From positions 75,205-139,204 of the forward strand of contig JAOPTR010000008.1 of the NCBI GenBank assembly GCA_051531935.1: a DNA stretch of 64,000 bases, in the 5' to 3' direction. Position numbers and translations under genes: made by a program. The stretch comes from OCS116 sp051531935 (GTDB lineage Bacteria; Pseudomonadota; Alphaproteobacteria; Rhizobiales; OSC116). Position 1 is the stretch's first letter. Each line of letters opens with the position of its first letter. Below the pieces are notes generated by a model, which ran no database searches, was not told the DNA's origin, and worked only from the letters and a program-made list of their open reading frames with translations. This document shows positions 36,263 to 43,884 of the stretch, piece after piece.

Positions 36263-37551
36263 TTTTAAAAGGCAGCCAACGCGCTGGTGCAACCCAATTG
36301 GCAATTCATCTGCTTAAAGATGAAAATGAACATGTTGAAGTCCATGAAATTAGTGGTTTTGTTTCTGACAATCCAATGGGTGCTTTGAAGGAAGCACAAG
36401 CCATAAGTAAAGGCACAAAATGCCGTCAATTTCTTTTCTCTTTAAGTTTAAGCCCACCTGAAAAAGAAAAAGTACCAATCAGTGTTTTTAAAAAAGCAAT
36501 TTCCGACATTGAGAATAGCCTTGGTTTGGCTGGACAGCCTAGAATTATCGTTTTTCACGAAAAAGAAGGACGACGACATGCTCATTGTGTTTGGTCAAGA
36601 ATTGATGCCAATAAAATGACCGCCATTAATCTCCCATATTACAAATATAAATTACGCGATATTTCTCGTGAACTTTATCTCGAACATAATTGGCAAATGC
36701 CCATTGGCTTCATTAATAATGAGGAACGAAACCCTCTCAATTTCAACCAAGCCGAATGGCAACAGGCAAAACGTATTCAACAAGACCCACGTACAATTAA
36801 AGAAGCGTTCCAAGATTGCTGGACTATTTCAGATTCAAGAAAAGCATTTGCAAAATCCCTAGAAGAACGTGGTTATTATCTTGCAAAAGGTGATAGAAGA
36901 GCCTTTGTTGCTGTTGATTGGCGTGGTGAAGTTTATCCAATATCTCGTTGGATAGGTATTAAAACAAAAGAAGTTAAGGGAAAACTTGGCGATGCGAATG
37001 AATTACCGTCGATTGATGAGACAAAAAAACAAATTGCTAAAAACTTCACAAATAAACTTGAAACTCTTATTAGTAGCGCAACTACATCACATAAAAAATC
37101 CAGTTTATCACTGAATAACAAACGTCAGACACTAGCTAAGCATCATCAGGATGAGCGTAAATTGGCCAAAAACGTGCATGTTAAAAGAAAAATTTCAGAA
37201 GTAACGGCCAGATCATCATTACTTCCAACAGGGCTAAAAGCACTTTGGTTTCGAGTTACTGGAAAATATCGTCAAATTAAAAAACTAAATGAAGCTCAGG
37301 CCGTTCAATGTAAATTGAGAGATGAAGTAGAAATGCAAAAATTGATTGAACAACAACTTATCGAACGCAGACAAATTCAACAAGAAATTAGACAATTACG
37401 CTTTCATCATACATTGACTACAAAAAAGCTTAATCGTGACGTCAGCAACTATTTGAAATTATCACCAGAACAGCAAAATTTGGAACTTACAAAATTGTCT
37501 CATCAGAATATGCAACGAAAACGGAAAAAATCGATCTCATTCAACCCATAG
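36259..37551 (+). CDS. Relaxase/mobilization nuclease (VirD2/MobP-like)
   Basis: 430-residue relaxase. The metal-binding three-His motif is FHEKEGRRHAHCVW (H100, H107, H109). The N-terminal catalytic region spans about 1-150, and the C-terminal half is Lys/Gln-rich and coiled-coil-like (about 290-420). It nicks oriT and leads the strand into the recipient through a conjugative pore. No pore genes exist in this element, so transfer must depend on a helper. Coupled to mobC by an ATGA overlap. Confidence 0.88.
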   Translation: MILKGSQRAGATQLAIHLLKDENEHVEVHEISGFVSDNPMGALKEAQAISKGTKCRQFLFSLSLSPPEKEKVPISVFKKAISDIENSLGLAGQPRIIVFHEKEGRRHAHCVWSRIDANKMTAINLPYYKYKLRDISRELYLEHNWQMPIGFINNEERNPLNFNQAEWQQAKRIQQDPRTIKEAFQDCWTISDSRKAFAKSLEERGYYLAKGDRRAFVAVDWRGEVYPISRWIGIKTKEVKGKLGDANELPSIDETKKQIAKNFTNKLETLISSATTSHKKSSLSLNNKRQTLAKHHQDERKLAKNVHVKRKISEVTARSSLLPTGLKALWFRVTGKYRQIKKLNEAQAVQCKLRDEVEMQKLIEQQLIERRQIQQEIRQLRFHHTLTTKKLNRDVSNYLKLSPEQQNLELTKLSHQNMQRKRKKSISFNP

Positions 37552-37835
37552 CAAACATTCAACATTATTTTTAAAATAAAGTCATAAGCACTAAATTTAT
37601 ATAATTTAGAATTATTGCTTATTTTCAATGCATTAAAATACATTATTTTACATTTAATCTGAGATTAATATGTGCTTTTATCTCAGATAGTGAGAATAGT
37701 TATCCAGTCATGAAAAATATTTATTTCCCGAAGGCTTCAGTATACGCTTCTCAACGTATCGAACTTCGTTTTTCTCTAATGCCTTAAATTCTTTCCCTAA
37801 ATGCGAGGTAATGAGCCAAAAATATAATTTCAACA
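37552..37835. other. AT-rich non-coding stretch with one dyad
   Basis: No convincing gene. TCTGAGAT (37658-37665) and ATCTCAGA (37680-37687) form an 8-bp inverted repeat about 110 bp after the relaxase stop, perhaps its terminator. A 25-codon frame from ATG 37710 exists but has no ribosome site. Confidence 0.4.
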
Positions 37836-38012
37836 TATTAACCTAAATATAGAACTACATAGTAGCCTAAATATAAAACTACATAATAACATAAACATAG
37901 AACTACATAATAACCTAAACATAGAACTACATAATAACCTAAACATAGAACTACATAATAACCTAAATATCAGTCGACGTGATAACCTAAATATGATACA
38001 ATTTAATAACCT
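37836..38012 (+). repeat. 24-bp tandem repeat array upstream of the Fic gene
   Basis: About six full and one or two decayed copies of a 24-bp unit, best ATAATAACCTAAACATAGAA plus CTAC, run head-to-tail. The middle copies (about 37883-37954) are almost identical and the outer copies diverge (TAACCTAAATAT core kept). There is no spacer between units, so it is not a CRISPR. It ends about 30 bp before the Fic start codon and covers its promoter region. Iteron-like protein-binding sites are likely. Confidence 0.85.
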
Positions 38013-38042
38013 AGTAATTAAACAAAGAAAATTGGGCACAAC

Positions 38043-39560
38043 ATGGCAACACCTTCAGAAAAATTAGCTAGCTCTTTAGAGACACTGAAGTCACTACAAG
38101 ATAAGGGCGTTATAGCCATACGTTCCGCCGATCTATCTCGTATCCACCGCGAACGCCTAATGAAGCATGGATTTCTGCAAAATGTTATGAAAGGCTGGTA
38201 TATACCAGCGCGCCCAGACAACGCGACAGGAGAAAGTACCGCTTGGTACGCTTCCTATTGGGGCTTCTGCGCCTCTTACCTAGCTTCCCGTTTTAAAGAT
38301 GATTGGTGTCTTTCCCCTGAACAATCTTTGCAAATCCAAGCTGGCAACATGCAAGTGCCGAAACAATTGGTTGTAAGGTCAAAAAAAGCTGGAAATGATA
38401 TCACCAACTTACCGCATGAGACGTCATTCTATGGCGTGAAAGCATCAATTCCAAAAGCTAAAGATATAGAAATCAAAGATGGCTTAAGGCTCTTCCCTCT
38501 GCCCGCATCCCTCATTGCCTGCTCGCTTTCCTACTATCAACAACACCCCACCGAACTACGTACAGCTCTTGCCCTTGTTAAAAACTCGGCCGACATATTA
38601 GAGCCTCTCTTAGAGGGCGAACATAGCAAGGTAGCAGGCCGTTTAGTTGGAGCCTTCCGCAATATTGGTCGTGACCGTATAGCCGACGAAATATTAGCAA
38701 CTATGAAAGCCGCTGATTTTGACGTAAGGGAGGTTGACCCATTCACAGAGAAACTGCCCCCCATTGGGGATATACGGCAAACCTCGCCGCTTGCAATGCG
38801 TATAAAATTAATGTGGCAGGCTATGCGAGAAGATGTTGTTGGCAAGCTGCCAGCGCCAACACCGATGAATGATATTAATGCATATTTAACGCAAGTGGAC
38901 GATATCTATGTAACGGACGCTTACCATTCCCTTTCTATTGAGGGCTATCGAGTCAATGTCGAACTTATTGAACGTGTCCGCTCTGGAAGTTGGAACCCAG
39001 ACTCTATTGAGGAAGATAAAAAACACAGAGACGCCCTCGCCGCACGCGGTTACTGGCAAGCATTCCAAGAAGTTAAGCACAGTGTTCAACAATGTCTCGA
39101 AGGCCAAAATGCTGGTCAAGTCGCCGACCAAAATCATAGTGCATGGTACAGAGAGTTATTCGCCCCCAGCGTCACCGCTGGCCTGTTAAAACTTTCTGAT
39201 TTGGCTGGATATAGAAACGTTCCCGTCTATATACGCCGTTCCATGCATGTGCCACCTTCACCTGAGGCGGTACGTGACGCCATGCCAGTACTATTTGAAC
39301 TCTTGGAAACAGAGGAAGACGCTAGCACCCGCATAGTGCTCGGGCATTTCATCTTCGTCTATATCCATCCCTATATTGACGGTAATGGCCGCACAGGCCG
39401 CTTTTTAATGAATGTCATGATGGCCGCAGGCGGAAATCCATGGACAGTCATCCCCGTTGAACGTCGCGACGAATATATGGCAGCACTGGAAACTGCCAGC
39501 GTTGATGGTAACATTATACCCTTCGCTGAATTCATTGCTGATGTAATGAACAGCAATTGA
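38043..39560 (+). CDS. AbiEi-like winged-helix domain fused to Fic AMP-transferase
   Basis: 505-residue two-domain protein. Residues 1-~230 resemble AbiEi-type antitoxin/regulator domains (LKSLQDKGVIAIRSADLSR as the winged helix, then MKGWYIPARP and a second alpha/beta part). Residues ~270-505 are a Fic domain with the complete active-site motif HPYIDGNGRTGR (442-453). The inhibitory (S/T)xxxE(G/N) motif is present as SLSIEG (296-301), as in autoinhibited Fic enzymes. Fic proteins AMPylate target proteins. Encoded beside the type I restriction operon and preceded by tandem repeats that its own winged helix may bind. Confidence 0.85.
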   Translation: MATPSEKLASSLETLKSLQDKGVIAIRSADLSRIHRERLMKHGFLQNVMKGWYIPARPDNATGESTAWYASYWGFCASYLASRFKDDWCLSPEQSLQIQAGNMQVPKQLVVRSKKAGNDITNLPHETSFYGVKASIPKAKDIEIKDGLRLFPLPASLIACSLSYYQQHPTELRTALALVKNSADILEPLLEGEHSKVAGRLVGAFRNIGRDRIADEILATMKAADFDVREVDPFTEKLPPIGDIRQTSPLAMRIKLMWQAMREDVVGKLPAPTPMNDINAYLTQVDDIYVTDAYHSLSIEGYRVNVELIERVRSGSWNPDSIEEDKKHRDALAARGYWQAFQEVKHSVQQCLEGQNAGQVADQNHSAWYRELFAPSVTAGLLKLSDLAGYRNVPVYIRRSMHVPPSPEAVRDAMPVLFELLETEEDASTRIVLGHFIFVYIHPYIDGNGRTGRFLMNVMMAAGGNPWTVIPVERRDEYMAALETASVDGNIIPFAEFIADVMNSN

Positions 39561-39689
39561 TAGAACCTCTATCAAGCACAAAATTTTGAGGTCAATTCAT
39601 GAAAAATAATTATATGTCATGAAAATTGACTATTTTTTTGTAGTTTTGTGAAAAACGCTTATTTTTACCTTCAAAATGGCGCATTCAGC

Positions 39690-39854
39690 TCAAAAATGCG
39701 TTTCATAAGAATACACGGTGCGGCACGAAAGCGGGACACGACCAATAGCGCGGTTCTGAACACCTTCCAGAATTTCGATCAGCATAATTACCTCGGCAGA
39801 TTCAAACATACTCTCCACCCCAAGGGCATCAATCTCATTAACTTTCTTTTTCAT
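39690..39854 (-). CDS. Possible 54-residue protein at the end of the hsd operon
   Basis: A small frame (MKKKVNEIDALGVESMFESA start) whose ATG overlaps the hsdM stop region by 17 bases, as in translational coupling. Composition is protein-like and acidic in its first half. No family is recognised. It may be the fifth gene of the operon or the remnant of one; equally it could be chance. Confidence 0.35.
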   Translation of the reverse strand: MKKKVNEIDALGVESMFESAEVIMLIEILEGVQNRAIGRVPLSCRTVYSYETHF

Positions 39855-41481
39855 GATCAGGCAACAACGGCAATTTAAGGGCACGCAAGAAGTTGTTATG
39901 CTCACTCGTTACAGCTATGATTTTATCCTCTAGCTTCACAAGTTCATCGTTTACATCGCTCAGTATGATTTCTTCTTCAGGTTTGGCGGTGCTCACATAG
40001 CGGGAGATATTTAAGTTGAAATCATTCTTTTCGATTTCTTCCATCGATACACGCCGCGCATAACGTTTCTCTTCATTACGAAACTGGTATGTTTCTACAA
40101 TTTTCTCAATATCGTTTGGCTCACCATTTTTTCCTTCTCGTAATCTATTTTGACGTTTGCCTTTTTCAAAATGTTCACTAGCATTAATAAACAATACATC
40201 ATCGAACTTCTTGCACTTTTTCAATATCAAAATACACACAGGAATCCCTGTTGAGAAAAATAGGTTTGCAGGCAATCCAATCACCGTATCTATATTGTGA
40301 TCTTTTAACAGCTTGGTACGAATACGCGCTTCAGCACCACCACGGAACAAAACGCCGTGCGGCAAGATAATAGCCATAGTGCCCTCATCACCCAAAAAGT
40401 GAAATCCGTGCAATAAAAAGGCAAAGTCGGCTGCGGATTTAGGTGCAAGACCATAACTTTTAAAACGGAAATCCTCACCCAAGGCTTCAGTTGGATCCCA
40501 GCGCAAACTGAATGGAGGGTTTGCCACAACGGCATCCACCTCCAGTTTTTTCGAGGGGTTCATTTCATTGAGTAATTCCCAATCATTAAGCAATGAATCT
40601 CCATGATGAATTTCGAATTCAGAATCCTTTACGCCATGCAGCAGCATGTTCATGCGTGCAAGGTTATAGGTAGTGATATTTTTTTCCTGTCCATAGATTT
40701 TACCAACTCCATGTTGCCCGAGCTTATTACGCACGTTCAATAGAAGAGAGCCAGAACCACAAGCAAAGTCCAACACTTTATTGAGCTTTTTCTTCTTACC
40801 TGTTGCAGGGTCTTGACTATCAAGGGTGACAATTTCTGAAAGAATTGTCGACAGTTGTTGCGGGGTATAAAATTCACCTGCTTTTTTGCCAGAACCAGCC
40901 GCAAACTGTCCAATCAAATATTCATAAGCATCACCGAGCACGTCACTCTCGCTAGAGAAACCAGTTATACCTTCAGCGATCTTAGTAATGATTGTGCAAA
41001 GTTTGGCATTGCGGGCGCTATAGTTTTTACCAAGCTTGTCAGAATCCAAATTAATTTCAGAGAACAATCCTTGAAAGCTATTCTCAAAGGATTTATTTTC
41101 AATATATTTAAAACCTTGCTGCAAGGTTTTCAGTAAATCTTCGTTTTGGGTTCTGGCTAACTCTGCAATGCTGCTCCAGAGATGGCTTGGCTCAATCACA
41201 TAGTGCACTTTACGGCGCATCTGTTTTTCAAACGCGGGAATATCCTCAGCATTGTTGTCATACCACAATGTTAATGGTGCGCGTTTGTCACCGTCTTTAG
41301 GTTTAGGATAATCTGAGCCCAATTCTTTTTTGGAAGAGGCCTCATAGTTATCAGACAGATAACGCAGAAACAAAAACGACAACATATAATCGCGAAAATC
41401 ATCGGCATTCATCGCACCGCGTAACTCATCGGCTATGCCCCAGAGTGTGCTCCCTAATTTATTTAAGTCTTGTTCAGTCAT
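39838..41481 (-). CDS. hsdM: Type I restriction-modification methyltransferase subunit
   Basis: N6-adenine methyltransferase subunit of 547 residues. The SAM motif is DFACGSGS (238-245), the catalytic motif NPPF (321-324), and the N-terminal HsdM_N helical domain is DDFRDYMLSFLFLRYLSD. With HsdS it methylates the recognition site; with HsdR it forms the restriction complex. It is the last of four overlapping genes (4-base overlap with prrC). Confidence 0.95.
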   Translation of the reverse strand: MTEQDLNKLGSTLWGIADELRGAMNADDFRDYMLSFLFLRYLSDNYEASSKKELGSDYPKPKDGDKRAPLTLWYDNNAEDIPAFEKQMRRKVHYVIEPSHLWSSIAELARTQNEDLLKTLQQGFKYIENKSFENSFQGLFSEINLDSDKLGKNYSARNAKLCTIITKIAEGITGFSSESDVLGDAYEYLIGQFAAGSGKKAGEFYTPQQLSTILSEIVTLDSQDPATGKKKKLNKVLDFACGSGSLLLNVRNKLGQHGVGKIYGQEKNITTYNLARMNMLLHGVKDSEFEIHHGDSLLNDWELLNEMNPSKKLEVDAVVANPPFSLRWDPTEALGEDFRFKSYGLAPKSAADFAFLLHGFHFLGDEGTMAIILPHGVLFRGGAEARIRTKLLKDHNIDTVIGLPANLFFSTGIPVCILILKKCKKFDDVLFINASEHFEKGKRQNRLREGKNGEPNDIEKIVETYQFRNEEKRYARRVSMEEIEKNDFNLNISRYVSTAKPEEEIILSDVNDELVKLEDKIIAVTSEHNNFLRALKLPLLPDHEKES

Positions 41482-42665
41482 CGTTGGGTAGCCTCTTCTG
41501 GTGTTTGTTCTATTTGTTCTGGGAATAATTGTGAATTAAAACTGTATTCATCCATAAATGCACTCAGAACCATTTTAAAATATCTCTTATTTTCTGGCAT
41601 CATTTCCAAGGGTTCCATCATTGAATACCCATCATGATTTAAGAGTTGAACGATCCTATTGAGAAGCGTTCCTTCCTCATCATCCTCATCTATTTTCAGA
41701 AAGTGCCCCATATCAGCATAGCCATGAAAGGTTGCAGTCTTTTCCATTAGGCTCCGCAGGATCCCAAAATGATATGTATATACTTTGTCAGTATCCAATG
41801 ATGTCTTCAGCATTTTTAACATGGCGACATGATAAAAGCGTGCTTTGTCACCATGCATTTTTTCTAAATAATATTCGCCTGAATCTTCATTACTTCCCAG
41901 AAAAAGCCTATCTGCTTTCTTTAATCCATTACACATTACATTAAAAAACAATGTATGATGCGATGACAAAATTGTCCTGATTCCTGAATTGGAAATTTTA
42001 AGCATTTGGGACAAGTGATGTGCAACAGCGATAGCATTATTGTCATCAAGGGATGAAATGGGGTCATCAATGTAAATGTATTTCACCCATTCATAGGGCG
42101 AGCCTTCTTCTTTATCCAATACAAGTTGAAGGATAGCCAGAAAGAAACACCAAATAAATATATTTTCTTCGCCTCTGGAAACTTTGATATTTTCCACCTT
42201 GGTATCTACTTCGATTGGTTCTTCCGCTTCAGTTTCGCTGCCAGCTGGAGGTTTAATTACATCTCGTTCAAAAGATACGTAGGTTATTTTGCGCCCATCT
42301 TCCAAAACCCTATCTAAAATCCTGAAATCAAAATCAGCATAGCGGCTTAAGAAACGTCGAATCCGCGTGTCCATTTCTAACTGTTCTATAGCATCAAAAA
42401 AACTTGAATCACCATTAAGCTGGAGCTCCCTAACTTCATCTCCATCCAGATCATTATCCCAGATAAAAAGATCTTCAGTGAATGCATTAAAATAGAGGGT
42501 ATCCTTTTCACCCCCATCTTTGCCGAGTTCCTTAAACGTCATAGAAAGCCGTGTTTTTCCCGTACCATTATATGCAAAGAGCAAAGTTACTTTCTTTTCA
42601 CGTTCTTCACGTAAATGAATAGCTATATCTTTCAAGGTAGAAAAAGTTTGCTGTGTATCAGCCAT
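41478..42665 (-). CDS. prrC: PrrC-type anticodon nuclease embedded in the hsd operon
   Basis: 395 residues, against 396 for E. coli PrrC. The ABC-ATPase domain has Walker A YNGTGKT (32-38), the PrrC hallmark YFNAFTEDLFIWDNDL (58-73), signature SRGEE (163-167), Walker B YIYIDDPISSLDD (196-208) and His switch SSHH (234-237). The C-terminal nuclease part retains the order of the Arg-Glu-His triad known for PrrC: R304, E308 (RxxxE spacing identical) and a candidate H344. PrrC is held inactive by its type I enzyme and, when a phage blocks restriction, cleaves a tRNA anticodon loop (tRNA-Lys in E. coli). Overlaps hsdS by 8 and hsdM by 4 bases. Confidence 0.9.
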   Translation of the reverse strand: MADTQQTFSTLKDIAIHLREEREKKVTLLFAYNGTGKTRLSMTFKELGKDGGEKDTLYFNAFTEDLFIWDNDLDGDEVRELQLNGDSSFFDAIEQLEMDTRIRRFLSRYADFDFRILDRVLEDGRKITYVSFERDVIKPPAGSETEAEEPIEVDTKVENIKVSRGEENIFIWCFFLAILQLVLDKEEGSPYEWVKYIYIDDPISSLDDNNAIAVAHHLSQMLKISNSGIRTILSSHHTLFFNVMCNGLKKADRLFLGSNEDSGEYYLEKMHGDKARFYHVAMLKMLKTSLDTDKVYTYHFGILRSLMEKTATFHGYADMGHFLKIDEDDEEGTLLNRIVQLLNHDGYSMMEPLEMMPENKRYFKMVLSAFMDEYSFNSQLFPEQIEQTPEEATQR

Positions 42666-43884
42666 GTTCCACCTTATCGGCTGAGGGGAAAAGTTGTTGC
42701 ATCAAGCCTTTTTTATGAGCTTTCAAGAATTTTATTTTTTGTGCTTGTACGGTGATCAACTCATCAACGGCAGAAAAGCAATCGGCTATTTTTTGCTGTT
42801 CTTCTTTATTATCTGGCAAGCGTATTAAAAAATCATTCAGGTCAGCAGTATCTAGCTTTCCAGCACCAATTCCAGTTTTAGTAACTGCGCCAAGTAACCT
42901 CGTTTCACAAGAAATTAGCAGCTGAAGCAGAAAGATTTCGAGCATGTCAATTTTAAGTTTTAGTGCCTTCACATCTTGATTAAAAGCTACATCAAGCACT
43001 GCTATACCAATAGGAATTCTCTTATGTAACATACTTCCGCGAACCAATAACAACACCGTACCTCTTGGGGCTATTCGAGCGCCCTGATCGACAGCTAATT
43101 TTGTAATATTATGATCAGAACCGTCGATGCATGTACTGTGCATTGAAGAAGCGCTAATCCAAGGAATATCCCCGTCCCAAAATTCTGCCCTTCCTTTTGA
43201 TGGTGTACCCCCTGATGCAAAATCTGTGATTTCACCAAATTTCTTTTCAACCCAATCCCCAGTATCACGAAATTCAGGGAAGCGACGTTTGGGGGCGGTT
43301 TCGCCTTCGGCTGGGAAAAGCTGCTGCATCAGACCTTTTTTATGAGCCTTCAGTGCTTCGTATTTTTTGGTATGAGCGATTATCAATTTATCAAGAGAAG
43401 ATAAACAATCGGCAATTTTTTGTTGTTCGCCAGTTTCTTTTGACGGGAAGAATATCTGCTTCTCTTTGAGAGCAGAATAATGTCTTTTATAACTATCCGT
43501 AGTAAGTGGCACGAATTGTAAAAATTGAAATAAATAAAGAGATTCCAATGGCTCTTTTGTATCTAAAACTTTGATTCCATCAGCACCTTGTGCAAACGGC
43601 TCCGTAGCAAATTTTAGAACACAAGTATGATCACCAAATATAATCAGCGGTAAGGGTTCATATATCACGGCTTCATTATTATTGGTCCATCCACAAATAT
43701 CTTTTTGAGATTGATCAATTACAGGAAATTGACCTTCGTTCAAATACTGGCCAGAAGGTATTTTTATAGGTGGAGTTACTGTTAATACTAACTTTCCTAA
43801 TGGCTCATTACTCCACGCCCCATCCTCCTGAAATTCAGGGAAGCGCAATTCAGGAACTAGCAGCTTTTTTTGGGGGTCACTCAT
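42658..43884 (-). CDS. hsdS: Type I restriction specificity subunit
   Basis: 408-residue DNA-recognition subunit with two target-recognition domains. Each half starts with a RFPEFxxxGxW segment (about 13-24 and 203-213) and ends with a conserved helix KAHKKGLMQQLFP (near 180 and 390), the HsdS two-fold repeat. The DNA encoding the two helices is nearly identical (about 42690-42730 and 43318-43358), which would allow domain exchange by recombination. Coupled to hsdR and prrC by 8-base overlaps. Confidence 0.93.
   Translation of the reverse strand: MSDPQKKLLVPELRFPEFQEDGAWSNEPLGKLVLTVTPPIKIPSGQYLNEGQFPVIDQSQKDICGWTNNNEAVIYEPLPLIIFGDHTCVLKFATEPFAQGADGIKVLDTKEPLESLYLFQFLQFVPLTTDSYKRHYSALKEKQIFFPSKETGEQQKIADCLSSLDKLIIAHTKKYEALKAHKKGLMQQLFPAEGETAPKRRFPEFRDTGDWVEKKFGEITDFASGGTPSKGRAEFWDGDIPWISASSMHSTCIDGSDHNITKLAVDQGARIAPRGTVLLLVRGSMLHKRIPIGIAVLDVAFNQDVKALKLKIDMLEIFLLQLLISCETRLLGAVTKTGIGAGKLDTADLNDFLIRLPDNKEEQQKIADCFSAVDELITVQAQKIKFLKAHKKGLMQQLFPSADKVEHG

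Noticed and set aside
37836..38012. CRISPR-like repeat array
   Set aside because: Units are contiguous with no unique spacers, and no cas genes are present.
37830..38039. Minus-strand frame of 69 codons with repeated MFRLLCSS units
   Set aside because: It is only the translation of the 24-bp tandem repeats, whose unit length is a multiple of three; no ribosome site.
41478..42665. Generic AAA ATPase or RloC instead of PrrC
   Set aside because: RloC is about 700 residues with a long coiled coil; here the length, the NAFTEDLFIWDNDL hallmark and the RxxxE plus His residues fit PrrC.
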